64,000 nucleotides of DNA from Methylomonas sp. UP202 (GCF_029910655.1 NZ_CP123898.1:1-64000); one strand, 5' to 3'. Counted from the first letter of the stretch, positions 22,784 to 32,110 are shown. Made by a program: numbers and translations. Notes: a model not told the origin generated them from the sequence alone.

Positions 22784-24865
22784 ATGACCTCACTCAATTC
22801 TTTCACCAAACCCCAGATTCATTTGCTATCGGCCGATGATCTGACCGCGCAACGTGTTTCCCCCATCAGCCTCTGGGGTGACGCCCAATGGCGCCTGGAA
22901 AATCCGACCCCAGGGCAACCCGATCATCGCGCCACCGTGAACTGGAATATCAAACTGCCGCACGGACAAAACCTACTGGATCCGCAATGGGCCGGGTTAC
23001 TCGACAGCTTACGGCGCTTTGTCTGGAGTTTACTGACCGATCCCCGTGAAGGTAAAAGCCTGAAAACCACGTCGATGGCAACCATTAGTCGGATGTTGGC
23101 TTATCTGGTCAACTGGATGGCCACACAGGATTTTCGAGCTATCCATGAATTGGACAACCATGCCAGTTGGGAATACGTCGAACACGTCGCCATAACGGGG
23201 AGCGATAAGCAATATTCCTCCTTGCATGAGGGTTGGGTCTGGCAACGGCTCCATATTTTGACGCTGCTGTATAAGCAAAGTGGCGCATTGCGGGAATCCG
23301 GCGTCAGCCCGATGCCGGAGCCGCCGTTTGACGGCCGCAATCCCTTCGATGTTGCCAAACGCATCACGAATCGCCAGCGTGATTTCATTCCGCCCTTACC
23401 GGATGCAGTGGCATTGCCGATCATGACAGCAGCAGAGCGGTTGATCGGGGTACCTGCCGATAACGTGATCAAGCTGCAGGACGTTTATCTTGCAGCTTAT
23501 GCACAAGGCGGACCTGGCAATCACAAAGGGCCAGGCCACAGTTTGCCGGTTAGAACCGATGCCGCTCGCCGGGCCGTCCATTCATTCCAGTTTTCGGTGC
23601 TTGCTGGTGAATCAGTACCTTGGCATGACGTCATCGACACTCAACCGCGAAGAGGCGCTGGGCAAGTTGATTTCGTTGCCGCCATCCGATCGCTGATCCT
23701 GGATATTCGGATTGCCTGCATCATCGTGTTACAAAGCCATGTCGGTTTACGCATCAGTGAAGTGATGGGCCTAAAAGCCGGTATCGATCCCGACAGCGGA
23801 TTGCCGTCCTGCCTGCAACAACGCCCGTCAAAAACCGGCTTGAATACCATTTTTTATCTCAAAAGCCTGGCCGCCAAAATCCATGGCAGACCGGTGGAAT
23901 GGATCGTCGGCGCTCGCCCCACCGACAGTCAATATCTTCCGCCCCCGGTCAGGGCATTAGTCGTACTCGAACGATTGTTTCGCCCATGGCGTCAATTAGG
24001 CGAATGCCAGCATCTGATCGTGTCGTTTTGCGCTAGCCGCGGGCTGCCGAAAAACCAACGATCGGTTGGGCGTCCCTTCAGTCAGAATGTCAATCTCGGC
24101 CAAAAGGATTTTCTGCGCCGCTATGTCGATTGGCAAGCATTACCGCCCAGCCCTGAGCTAGACGCGTACCGGGATGGGCGTTCGCTACGCACGCACCAGT
24201 GGCGGAAAACCTTTGCGCTGTATGTCATCCAGGTGGATAGCCGCATGCTGCCGCACATAAGCCAGCATTTCAAACACCTGTCTCTGGCCATGACCGAGCA
24301 AGGCTACATCGGTCGCGATCCGGAAATCATTGAAGCCATGTCCGATGCTCGGGCTCGTTTGACCGTAAGGTTGCTGTATGAAGCCGCAACGGGTGATGCG
24401 ACCTATGCCGGCAACATGGCACCATGGCTCGAAGCCCATCGAAAGTCGGTTAGAGCATCCATGCAGGACAAGACTCCGGAACAAATCCTTAGCGACCTGG
24501 AACACGAAGTCGTCGAGCACGATTTTAGAATTTGGTTCGCTGACCATGGGAAATGCCTGATCGAGTTGAAACCGGAATCGGCACGTTGCCATCAGATCGC
24601 CGGCACTACACATTGGGAGGACTCGAATCCGAATTTCCAATACCGCGAACCGTCGGTTTGCGTTGGTTGCGAATGTTTCCTGATCGACCGGGAAAGCGCT
24701 GGGTTCTGGCGTAAACGCTATTTGGATAATCAACTAGCCGTGGAGAATGCCGAACGCATCGGCCGTGGTGACGAGTTTTATGTCGCTCGTCAGCGGGCGC
24801 GGCAAGCGGCGGCCATTCTGCACGTACTAGGTGAAGACATCGGGGAGAACGGCCATGACGCGTAA
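22784..24865 (+). CDS. Tyrosine recombinase, third of the trio (gene 3)
   Basis: This 693-residue recombinase has Arg in LQSHVGLRISEVMGL, a THQWRKTFALYVI box (His and Arg) and a C-terminal ISQHFKHLSLAMTEQGYIG with His and Tyr. The N-terminus (about 300 residues) is a large DNA-binding region. Near residues 625-640 SVCVGCECFLIDR is a possible metal site. It starts 5 bp after gene 2 and overlaps gene 4. The three proteins probably act together at the element ends. Confidence 0.78.
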   Translation: MTSLNSFTKPQIHLLSADDLTAQRVSPISLWGDAQWRLENPTPGQPDHRATVNWNIKLPHGQNLLDPQWAGLLDSLRRFVWSLLTDPREGKSLKTTSMATISRMLAYLVNWMATQDFRAIHELDNHASWEYVEHVAITGSDKQYSSLHEGWVWQRLHILTLLYKQSGALRESGVSPMPEPPFDGRNPFDVAKRITNRQRDFIPPLPDAVALPIMTAAERLIGVPADNVIKLQDVYLAAYAQGGPGNHKGPGHSLPVRTDAARRAVHSFQFSVLAGESVPWHDVIDTQPRRGAGQVDFVAAIRSLILDIRIACIIVLQSHVGLRISEVMGLKAGIDPDSGLPSCLQQRPSKTGLNTIFYLKSLAAKIHGRPVEWIVGARPTDSQYLPPPVRALVVLERLFRPWRQLGECQHLIVSFCASRGLPKNQRSVGRPFSQNVNLGQKDFLRRYVDWQALPPSPELDAYRDGRSLRTHQWRKTFALYVIQVDSRMLPHISQHFKHLSLAMTEQGYIGRDPEIIEAMSDARARLTVRLLYEAATGDATYAGNMAPWLEAHRKSVRASMQDKTPEQILSDLEHEVVEHDFRIWFADHGKCLIELKPESARCHQIAGTTHWEDSNPNFQYREPSVCVGCECFLIDRESAGFWRKRYLDNQLAVENAERIGRGDEFYVARQRARQAAAILHVLGEDIGENGHDA

Positions 24866-25367
24866 CGCCAAAACACCACCCCCCATCGACCCGATCGAGC
24901 AAGACTTCCAGGATGCGCTTGAACGCCTGGAGGGAGGTGCACCGCTAGACCCAAAGCTCGCCAAACAAGCCAAGTTAGGCACGCTCAAAATCAACGTTTC
25001 GGTGGTTGCCCAGGAAGCCGGTCACAGCCGAACCCTGATTGGACACGACGGTTGCAAATACCCTCGCATCAGGACACGCATCATGGCATTGAAAGCACCA
25101 GTTGCGCCAACAACAAACGCCGAAATGGTCATCCGGCACCTGCGCGAAGAGAACGCCGAGCTACGGAGAAAACTGGGTCAACGCGACACGGAAAATGCTG
25201 CGCTGATAGTCCGGCTCCGTCAATTGGAAATCGACACCCAACGGGCGCTGCGCAAAGCCGAACGCATGGCCAACCGATCCGAAAAACCATCAGATCAGCT
25301 TGCCGGCGCGAGCATTCCATCTGAACGCGGCGAAATTTTACCTTTTCCGGCACCCCAGGAGGAGTGA
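24855..25367 (+). CDS. TnpC-like coiled-coil accessory protein (gene 4)
   Basis: This 170-residue protein starts at the ATG at 24855, overlapping gene 3 by 11 bases. A helix-turn-helix-like part (LGTLKINVSVVAQEAGHSRT, about residues 35-55) is followed by a strong coiled coil (residues about 90-140, EMVIRHLREENAELRRKLG). Small coiled-coil TnpC proteins regulate transposition in Tn554-type elements. The tail SERGEILPFPAPQEE has no clear role. The position, size and structure support this, not a specific motif. Confidence 0.65.
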   Translation: MTRNAKTPPPIDPIEQDFQDALERLEGGAPLDPKLAKQAKLGTLKINVSVVAQEAGHSRTLIGHDGCKYPRIRTRIMALKAPVAPTTNAEMVIRHLREENAELRRKLGQRDTENAALIVRLRQLEIDTQRALRKAERMANRSEKPSDQLAGASIPSERGEILPFPAPQEE

Positions 25368-25466
25368 GTGCAATTATTTACCCCATATAAAGTATCAACC
25401 GGCTGCCGCCGGTACCGATCCATCGGTTATTATCGATTCCGGCAGGTTCCCATATTAGGATGGGCC

Positions 25467-25479
25467 CGTGAACAGTTCA
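25467..25479 (-). repeat. Right terminal inverted repeat of the element
   Basis: CGTGAACAGTTCA is the reverse complement of 19428-19440. Just inside it are small inverted repeats (CCCAT/ATGGG near 25450, CCGGC/GCCGG near 25392). Confidence 0.65.
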
Positions 25480-25575
25480 GAACCGGCATTTACTGCTGTA
25501 ACCCATGCTCTGCAAGGGATACTGGCGTTTCGTGGACACCTTCGTCCAATAGAAACTGCTGTATCGGGTTTTAAC

Positions 25576-28365
25576 ATGGCGATCGAATTTACCCAACGCA
25601 CCTCCACCCGCGCGATCTGCCGTGGCTTGATCGCGTTGCTGATCTGGGTGCCGACCCATGCCGTGGTGGCCGACACGATGACCGAGTCGGCCAAGCTGGG
25701 CCAGCAAGCCGGCAAGGACGCTGTCAGCGGCTTTGTGATGCCGACGCTGAGCGCGGATCAAAAAACCCTGACCTTGTTCCCCAATTCCGGCAAGGACCTT
25801 TCGGTACCGATCAGCGATTTGTTTCCGGATTCGCAATCCGGCAATGCCACCACCTTTACCCAGTTGTACGGCGATAACACCGCCACGCTCAAAGCCGGCA
25901 ACGCGATGCAAACGACGATGGAAAGTCAGGTCAGTCAGACCGGCGAAGCCTATCGGACCTTGATCAAGTCGGCCAATCGCGCGCATCCGGATGTGTACAA
26001 CGATCCGCTGTGGGGCACCACCGATAACGTGATGCAGCACCAGGACGTGTTCGGTCGGTTTTTTACCGACTGTAAAACCGATGTCAAGGCCACGTTAAAC
26101 CTCGGTGCCGGTACCGGACCGGATTACCAAATGTGCCGGCGCACCCCGCCGATCAACAGCCGCTGCGTGGCGACGCATGACGTGGTGCTGGAACCGGTCA
26201 TTCTACCGGCGCAAGGGGAGACCAAGATTGCCTCGTGCGGCGACGGTTGCGTCGATATCTGGGTCGGCAAAGTCGGCAACAACTACTGGTGCTCGGGCGG
26301 CTGCGCCAAGAAACAACAGGCCAGCGAATACATCGTCACGCACCCCGAAGCCATTACCTCGGCCACGATTACCCGCGCGCTTTGGGACGACTACATGCGC
26401 ATTTTTATTGACGATCAGCAAGTGTGGCAGGGCAATAACGGTTGGAGCACCGCGTCGGTGTGCGAGATGAACACCAGCTGGAGTAAGAGACCGAACTTCG
26501 ACGTGACCTCGTACTTTACCCAAACCCCAAAAGACGGCGCTTTGAAGTTCAACATCAAGGCCTTGGTGTCTGGTTGCGGCGAGGCCTATGCCAAAATTAC
26601 GATTCACTATGATCCGGCCAAGCTCATCATCAAGGACGAGTGGGCGATGAACGATCAAGCCTGTTCGACCCTGCTCAAAGCCGTGGACGACGGAGTGTGT
26701 ACCAACGTCAAATCCACTTGCGACATCAATGCTGGAACGTTAACCAACGGCAAATACTGCATCAGCATCACGACCTCCGCCGGCCAAATGGCGGTGTGCG
26801 AACCGTATTTCAAGGATGCGCCGTTCGCCGGCGTCCCGGAGACGTGTACCCAGGCGACGATGACCGCCAGCTGCAATCCGCACAATTTGCCGTGCTGGAC
26901 CAATGCGCAGGGCGTCAAGCAGTGCGTCAGCGATATCGAAAGCCAAGTCCCTCAAACCTGCGAAACCCTGGAGGCGAAGGGTTGCGGATTTATCAAATCC
27001 GAATGCGTCGACGGCACTATCGGTCGCAGCGGCAAGTGTTGGCTGTCGCAGGACACCTACGATTGCGGTAAGCAATTTGGCGTGATTACGGCGAGCCCGG
27101 TGGCCAAGCCCGATTGTGGCGAGACGGTGCGTTGCATGGGCGAGGAATGCGTCGACATCACCCGCACCGAGAGCCAGGATTTTGCCAACGCGGTCGCGGC
27201 GCTGAACTCGGCGCAACAAGCGGCGATGGACAAAAAATGCGTCGACGAGAAAGACGTCACCACCTGCACGGTGTTCGAGGGCACGGGCGGCTCCTGCAAA
27301 ATCGTCAACCTGACCAGTACGATCGACTGCTGTACCTCGCCCAGCTCGATCGGCATCGGCGAGTATATCGACCTGATGTACAAGGTCAGCAAGACCCACA
27401 ACGTGATCATGCGGCTGGATGAAGATAATGCTATCCGCGGCGCCTGGCAGACCCTGTCGGATCCTTACATCGACGGGGTGTATACCCCGGCCAAAACCGC
27501 CTGGGACAACGTGCTGGCCGAACTCGATTCGGTGGTTGATAACATCAGCGGCGAATGCACGGCCAGTTTCACCAAAACGGCGTACTTGGACTTCATCAGT
27601 GCCTTGCGCAATACCGCAATGGAAAAAATGGTGACTTGGACGGCCGACGTGTTCGGGCCGGAAGCGGCCAATGCCTTGTTCAGTGCCACCACCAGCCAGG
27701 GAACCACCGAAGCAGTAGACGCCGCCGGCAACTTAAACAGTACTGGGGCAAATCTACAATTGGGCGGCGGCGCGGCCTATATCGGCACCCTACTCAACGT
27801 CATCATGATTGCCTATGCGATCTATCAGATCATGAACATGATCGTGCAGATGATCTATAAGTGTGAGCAATCCGAATACGATTTGATGGCCAAGAACTCG
27901 GTGAAAGCCTGTAGTTACATTGGGCAATACTGCGGTTCGAAGATTCTCGGGATGTGCGTCCAGCAAAACTACGCCTATTGCTGCTTCAACTCGCCGCTGG
28001 CCCGAATACTCCAGGAACAGATTCGCCCGCAATTGGGGATGAGTTTTGGCGATCCCAAGACGCCGCAGTGCGAAGGCATTCCGATCGGCAAATTGCAACA
28101 GGTCAACTGGAGCCAGGTTAACTTGAACGAATGGATCCATATCCTGACCAGTACCGGCCGACTGCCGTCGACCCAGACGCCGGACAAATTGACGTTAGAC
28201 GTGCTGACCGGGACCGGCTCCGATCTGAACTACAACGGCGACCGGACTAACAGCCGGGACCGCAACGTGTTGCGGTTAAAGAATATCGATATGAACCAGA
28301 CCCGCAAAGACGCCGAACAACAAGGCTGGTCGATCGGACCGGTCCCCACTTCACCCAACCCTTAA
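25576..28365 (+). CDS. traN: Mating-pair stabilisation protein TraN
   Basis: This 929-residue outer-membrane adhesin, rich in Cys, stabilises mating aggregates by contacting the recipient surface. A signal peptide is visible (ICRGLIALLIWVPTHAVVADT). Cys-rich blocks span residues about 160-600 (CGDGCVDIWVGKVGNNYWCSGGC, CTQATMTASCNPHNLPCW, QTCETLEAKGCGFIKSEC) and there is a C-terminal conserved domain (CSYIGQYCGSKILGMC..., YAYCCFNSPLARILQEQIRP). I chose the ATG at 25576. A GTG at 25468 is in frame but lies in the terminal repeat of the inserted element. The element has separated traN from traU, so traN may now depend on read-through or a new promoter. Confidence 0.88.
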   Translation: MAIEFTQRTSTRAICRGLIALLIWVPTHAVVADTMTESAKLGQQAGKDAVSGFVMPTLSADQKTLTLFPNSGKDLSVPISDLFPDSQSGNATTFTQLYGDNTATLKAGNAMQTTMESQVSQTGEAYRTLIKSANRAHPDVYNDPLWGTTDNVMQHQDVFGRFFTDCKTDVKATLNLGAGTGPDYQMCRRTPPINSRCVATHDVVLEPVILPAQGETKIASCGDGCVDIWVGKVGNNYWCSGGCAKKQQASEYIVTHPEAITSATITRALWDDYMRIFIDDQQVWQGNNGWSTASVCEMNTSWSKRPNFDVTSYFTQTPKDGALKFNIKALVSGCGEAYAKITIHYDPAKLIIKDEWAMNDQACSTLLKAVDDGVCTNVKSTCDINAGTLTNGKYCISITTSAGQMAVCEPYFKDAPFAGVPETCTQATMTASCNPHNLPCWTNAQGVKQCVSDIESQVPQTCETLEAKGCGFIKSECVDGTIGRSGKCWLSQDTYDCGKQFGVITASPVAKPDCGETVRCMGEECVDITRTESQDFANAVAALNSAQQAAMDKKCVDEKDVTTCTVFEGTGGSCKIVNLTSTIDCCTSPSSIGIGEYIDLMYKVSKTHNVIMRLDEDNAIRGAWQTLSDPYIDGVYTPAKTAWDNVLAELDSVVDNISGECTASFTKTAYLDFISALRNTAMEKMVTWTADVFGPEAANALFSATTSQGTTEAVDAAGNLNSTGANLQLGGGAAYIGTLLNVIMIAYAIYQIMNMIVQMIYKCEQSEYDLMAKNSVKACSYIGQYCGSKILGMCVQQNYAYCCFNSPLARILQEQIRPQLGMSFGDPKTPQCEGIPIGKLQQVNWSQVNLNEWIHILTSTGRLPSTQTPDKLTLDVLTGTGSDLNYNGDRTNSRDRNVLRLKNIDMNQTRKDAEQQGWSIGPVPTSPNP

Positions 28366-28376
28366 GGAAAAGAGCC

Positions 28377-29396
28377 ATGCCCCGACGTTGCCAGTACCCG
28401 TTAGCGATCGCCATCGCCTTCGCCCTCAACGCTTGCGCCCCGGTCGCCCGCCCGCTCAACGTGCCGGCCGCGCAACAAAGAGTATTGCCGGCCGATGAAG
28501 CCCACCAAATCTCGTTTTTGCTACGGGACCTACTTGGCAGCCGAAGTAAACGGCAAGATTTGCAGGACTTGATGTATCAAGAAGTCAATGCCAAACGGAG
28601 CAAGGCAAAAAATGCCGGTGTGGCCGCAAAGCCGGCCGGTTCTAGCGATACGATCCGTAATCTTGCCGAGGATGCCAGCTTTGTCGGGGCGGTGGCGACC
28701 GGAGCGCCGCTCGCCCCGGCTGGGATGGACGTGGCGACCGGTATCGGGATGGCGGGATTGGCGCTGAGTTTTTTAACGCCGTCCGAGAAACCGGCCGATC
28801 TTTATCAGGTGTACGGTCGGCTGTACATGGATCAAAGCTATGCCAATGCGCTGAGTATTCCGGTGACGGCCCGGCTGGATATGCTGCGCCGCTTCGAATC
28901 CGCTGTCCAGCAAGCCGGCTTGACCGCGGACTGCGTGGAGAACTGCGGTGATGATAAAAGCGTCCGCTGGCGGGTGTATAGCCTGGCCGGCGGCGGCGAA
29001 CCTTTGCTGGCGATCTTGCGGCTGGCCGATACCGAGCCGGCGCCCCGAGATCCGGTGCGGGATGCGCTTTTAGGGTATCCGGCCATATTGCAGAGTGCCA
29101 CCGATAAAGACGATAGCGTAGCCACAGCCCATAGCTTGGTGATCCGCCGGGCGCCGCCGGTGCCGGCCACTTTCGATCCTACCCGGCAATTTCAGGATGC
29201 CGAACACACCGCCTGGGACAACCCCAAGGCTCGCCAAGTGCTGCGGCACATGACGGCCGACGGCCATTGGCTGTTCGCCTGGAATCTCACGGACGGGCAA
29301 CACCTGGCGGCCTGGAAAGGGCGCTTATTTGCGATTTCCCAGCCCAGTTATTGGGTGGATATTCGTAATGCCATCGACTATGAAATTCTGGAGTAA
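28377..29396 (+). CDS. Predicted lipoprotein of the transfer operon
   Basis: This 339-residue protein has an N-terminal lipoprotein signal ending at ALNAC (Cys20, lipobox-like). A Gly/Ala-rich hydrophobic stretch (VGAVATGAPLAPAGMDVATGIGMAGLALSFL, about residues 100-135) could insert in a membrane. It is followed by a soluble part with CVENCGDD and HLAAWKGRLF. It lies 11 bp after traN and 5 bp before the S49 peptidase gene, so it is part of the operon. I do not recognise a family. Confidence 0.65.
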   Translation: MPRRCQYPLAIAIAFALNACAPVARPLNVPAAQQRVLPADEAHQISFLLRDLLGSRSKRQDLQDLMYQEVNAKRSKAKNAGVAAKPAGSSDTIRNLAEDASFVGAVATGAPLAPAGMDVATGIGMAGLALSFLTPSEKPADLYQVYGRLYMDQSYANALSIPVTARLDMLRRFESAVQQAGLTADCVENCGDDKSVRWRVYSLAGGGEPLLAILRLADTEPAPRDPVRDALLGYPAILQSATDKDDSVATAHSLVIRRAPPVPATFDPTRQFQDAEHTAWDNPKARQVLRHMTADGHWLFAWNLTDGQHLAAWKGRLFAISQPSYWVDIRNAIDYEILE

Positions 29397-29401
29397 AGAC
29401 C

Positions 29402-30352
29402 ATGAGCGAATACGATACGACCGTCAGCGGGTTGCTGGACATCATTAAAAACAACACGGCCGTCATGCGCAAGACCCAACGAATCAATACCGCGTTTAAA
29501 ACGCTCTCGCTGTTGACCGTCTTGGGGTTTTTGGGCTTGTCGATCTATTCGAACTGGCAGACGTTGGTTAGCCGAAACGATCCGCATGTCGCGATGGTAC
29601 GGATCAGCGGCGAAATCGCCCCGGATAGCCCCACCAATGCCGATAGCGTGATCGACAGTTTGCGCACGGCGTTCGCGCAGGCGCAATCCAAGGCGGTGAT
29701 GCTGGAAATCAATAGTCCCGGCGGCACCCCGGTGCAGGCCGGCCAGATCTTCGATGAAGTGTTACGGCTCAAAACCAAGTATCCGGACAAAAAGGTGGTG
29801 TCCGTCATCAACGATTTAGGCGCCTCCGGCGGCTATTACGTGGCGGTGGCCGGTGACGAAATTTATGCCAACCGGGCCAGTATGGTGGGATCGATCGGGG
29901 TACGGATGGACTCGTTCGGTTTTACCGGCATCATGCAAAAACTCGGCGTGGAGCGGCGTTTGTACACCGCCGGCAAATTTAAAGGGTTCGCCGACATGTT
30001 CTCCGAGCCGGAGCCCGAAGCGGTCGATCAGATCAAGACCTTGTTGTCGCACGTACACGACCAATTTATCGCCGTGGTGAAGACCCATCGCGGCCAACGG
30101 CTGAAAGATGATCCGAATTTGTTTTCCGGAATGGTCTGGAGCGGCGAGGATGCGCTCGCGCTTGGTTTGATCGACGGCATGGGCGATCGGCGCAGCGTGG
30201 CCGAGCAAACCCTGAAACTCGAAAAAATCGTCGATTACACCCAGCAAGAAGACCTTCTGACCCGGTGGGGTCGAGCGCGGGCGTCGCTCAGTGCGCTGGT
30301 TTCCGCCCTGACCAGTTTGGGTGCGTTGCTGGGTTCGGCGACGCTGAGTTAG
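29402..30352 (+). CDS. S49-family membrane protease (SppA-like)
   Basis: This 316-residue inner-membrane protease has a single anchor (LSLLTVLGFLGLSIYSNW, about 37-54). The catalytic Ser is Ser142 in DLGASGGYYVAVAGDEI and the Lys base is probably Lys194 in TAGKFKGF, 52 residues later as in bacterial SppA. INSPGGTPVQAGQI is the conserved oxyanion region. Half-length S49 proteins act as oligomers. In IncA/C-like operons a similar gene occurs near traN. It may clear signal peptides or surplus pilin. Confidence 0.85.
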   Translation: MSEYDTTVSGLLDIIKNNTAVMRKTQRINTAFKTLSLLTVLGFLGLSIYSNWQTLVSRNDPHVAMVRISGEIAPDSPTNADSVIDSLRTAFAQAQSKAVMLEINSPGGTPVQAGQIFDEVLRLKTKYPDKKVVSVINDLGASGGYYVAVAGDEIYANRASMVGSIGVRMDSFGFTGIMQKLGVERRLYTAGKFKGFADMFSEPEPEAVDQIKTLLSHVHDQFIAVVKTHRGQRLKDDPNLFSGMVWSGEDALALGLIDGMGDRRSVAEQTLKLEKIVDYTQQEDLLTRWGRARASLSALVSALTSLGALLGSATLS

Positions 30353-30441
30353 CCGGCGGCGGTTTGTCTAAATGTTACGCAGCGGGCTAACTGTTTGAAT
30401 TGGTAGATCGATCGAGGGCTTTTCGCCCATTTGTCACAAAC

Positions 30442-30464
30442 TTGTCCACAGATTTTGTGGATAA
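30442..30464. promoter_or_regulatory. Pair of opposed DnaA-box-like sites
   Basis: TTGTCCACA (30442-30450) and TGTGGATAA (30456-30464, reverse complement TTATCCACA) both match the DnaA-box consensus TTWTNCACA and face each other with 5 bases between. They lie between two convergent genes. They could be a DnaA-binding site or simply a stem-loop at the gene ends. Confidence 0.4.
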
Positions 30465-30481
30465 GTCGGTGACCTGGGCGA

Positions 30482-31006
30482 TCAGTTGATGTGGGCTTTG
30501 GTTTTCTCCGTCATGACGTCGAACGCGTCCGGGGCGCGCAGCGTCAGGCGGCTAACGCCGTTTCGAAGCAATTCGTCTCGCCATTCGAGGAGCTTCTCGG
30601 CTTGTTTGAACAGGCGGCACTCTTCGAAGGCTTCTTTCTCGGCAGGGGGCATGTCGTGAGGGGGCGGGCCTAATTCGGCGTCGACATCCCTAACGGCTAG
30701 GGCGTGGGCGAGTTGCAGCCAGAATTGATCTTCGCCGAGCGATTCGCGGAAGGTTTGGTAAATGGGTTTGGACTCGAAGGTGTCGGCGATCAGTCGCTGG
30801 GGGAATCCTGGCAGATCGACGACTGAATGCCCGCAGTCCAGGAGGTCGGCGTAGCTCAACAGCTTCTCGATCAGCGCGCGATAAGGGGCGGTGTGTTTGG
30901 CATTTTTGTGTTCGGCGCTACGGACGGATTTATCGGCCAGGTAGAGAAATTCCAGTAGCAGTAAATATTCGTCTTGCGACAAGCGAATGTCGGCGTATTC
31001 AGTCAT
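30482..31006 (-). CDS. Unknown protein, 174 residues
   Basis: This minus-strand gene interrupts the plus-strand transfer operon between the S49 protease and traF. The product is soluble and mostly helical (YLLLLEFLYLADKSVRSAEH, ALIEKLLSYADLLDCGH, EECRLFKQAEKLLEWRDEL). It has no signal peptide and no recognised motif. The region upstream of its start (31007-31114) is shared with the traF promoter and contains a degenerate copy of the 47-bp palindrome. It might be a regulator or an exclusion-type accessory factor; this is only position-based. Confidence 0.55.
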   Translation of the reverse strand: MTEYADIRLSQDEYLLLLEFLYLADKSVRSAEHKNAKHTAPYRALIEKLLSYADLLDCGHSVVDLPGFPQRLIADTFESKPIYQTFRESLGEDQFWLQLAHALAVRDVDAELGPPPHDMPPAEKEAFEECRLFKQAEKLLEWRDELLRNGVSRLTLRAPDAFDVMTEKTKAHIN

Positions 31007-31044
31007 GAATGATACTCGCGTAAGGCGTTAAAAACGGGGGTCGG

Positions 31045-31086
31045 GACCCGCGCTGGGGGCTTTCATAAGCACCTAGCCGGCTGGTT
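31045..31086. promoter_or_regulatory. Degenerate copy of the 47-bp palindrome, before traF
   Basis: The right arm AAGCACCTAGCCGGCTGGTT matches AAGCATCTAGCCAGCGGGTT of the perfect copies at 17 of 20 positions. The left arm ACCCGCGCTGGG resembles ACCCGCTGGG, and the centre is about five bases shorter. It ends 28 bp before traF, in a divergent intergenic region. Confidence 0.4.
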
Positions 31087-31114
31087 CTAACAAAAAAATC
31101 GGGACATTGGAATC

Positions 31115-32077
31115 ATGTTTGAACGTTTACTCACAGTGTTTTGCCTATTGCTGCTTCCTTGCGCGGCCTTGTCCGATCAGGCTGAGCCGTCTTTTTTTCT
31201 GGATAAACAACGCGGGTGGTTCTGGCGGGAGCTATCTCCGGAACCTAGTATAGAACAAACGCCCAGTCCGTCCGAGACAGAGGAAAAAATTTCATCGCAT
31301 CCTCAGAAACAGGAGATGCCACCCCCCGAGCCTGCGCAGCCGCCGGCGTATCTCTCGGCCGAATGGTTTCGGAAAAACCTCGAACATTACAAAGATGCCG
31401 CCATCGACAGCCCGACCGAGCAGAACGTTTTGGCTTACTACTACTTGCAACGGGTGATGATGGATAAGGCTCAGCGGTTTGCCAACGTGGCGCAACGGGT
31501 GGTGATGGCCGATCCGCGACTGGACGAGAACAACCGCCGGCCGCTGGCCACCTTTGCCTCCAATGCCGCCAATCAACGGGCCACCCAGGCCAACGAGCAG
31601 GCCATGTCCACCATCGCCAAACAAGCCGGTTTGTTGTTTTTCTTTCGTTCGGATTGCCACTTTTGCGAGGCGCAAGCGCCGTTGTTAAGCGTATTGGAGC
31701 AACGCTTCGGTTTCAAAGTGTACCCGGTGTCCTTGGACGGCAAGCCGATGCCGTCCGGATTCTATAAACAATTTCGGACCGATACCGGCCAAGCCCTGGC
31801 CCTGGGGGTGATGTCCACTCCGGCCCTGTTCTTGATGAAACCGCCCAACGAGATCTTGCCCGTGGCGCAAGGGGTGGTCTCGCTGGACGACTTGACCTCG
31901 CGGGTGTTGCTATCGGCCAAACACGCCGGCTGGATTTCCGAACCACTGTTCAACACGGCGCGCGGGGTGACCGATTCCTCGTTTCTGCTGCCGGAGGCCG
32001 GGGTTTTGACAGAACCCGTCATGAACGACGCCGGCCGCTTGGTGGAGGCGTTGCGCCGGCAACCCTTGCGACCTTAA
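31115..32077 (+). CDS. traF: F-type pilus assembly protein TraF (thioredoxin-like)
   Basis: This 320-residue periplasmic protein has a signal peptide (VFCLLLLPCAALS). The C-terminal half has a thioredoxin fold with a CHFC redox pair at about residues 181-184 (FFFRSDCHFCEAQAP) and a cis-Pro in VMSTPALFLM. TraF of F lacks the CxxC, whereas this branch keeps it, so the protein probably acts with DsbC in folding TraU, TraN and TraH. Pro-rich residues about 50-80 link the signal to the TraF domain. Confidence 0.88.
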   Translation: MFERLLTVFCLLLLPCAALSDQAEPSFFLDKQRGWFWRELSPEPSIEQTPSPSETEEKISSHPQKQEMPPPEPAQPPAYLSAEWFRKNLEHYKDAAIDSPTEQNVLAYYYLQRVMMDKAQRFANVAQRVVMADPRLDENNRRPLATFASNAANQRATQANEQAMSTIAKQAGLLFFFRSDCHFCEAQAPLLSVLEQRFGFKVYPVSLDGKPMPSGFYKQFRTDTGQALALGVMSTPALFLMKPPNEILPVAQGVVSLDDLTSRVLLSAKHAGWISEPLFNTARGVTDSSFLLPEAGVLTEPVMNDAGRLVEALRRQPLRP

Positions 32078-32110
32078 TCGTCTTTTACACTTTGCCATCT
32101 GGGAGCGGAT

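Larger units (their letters stand above)
19427..25480 (+). mobile_element. Tn554-like element with three tyrosine recombinase genes
   Basis: A 6.05-kb insertion separates traU from traN in an otherwise contiguous transfer operon. It carries three consecutive overlapping tyrosine-recombinase-like genes and a small coiled-coil gene, the layout of Tn554-type (tnpABC) and recombinase-in-trio elements. TGAACTGTTCACG at 19428-19440 is exactly inverted at 25467-25479, marking the ends. The left copy is also a 13-bp palindrome (GTGAACTGTTCAC). GTTCAC and GTGAAC recur at 19592 and 19625, as possible accessory sites. There is no cargo besides the recombination genes. Ends were set by the repeats; a target duplication was not identified. 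Confidence 0.7.

Noticed and set aside
25468-25575. GTG start for traN at 25468
   Set aside because: It is in the terminal repeat of the inserted element and would place 36 residues before a normal signal peptide that begins at the ATG at 25576.
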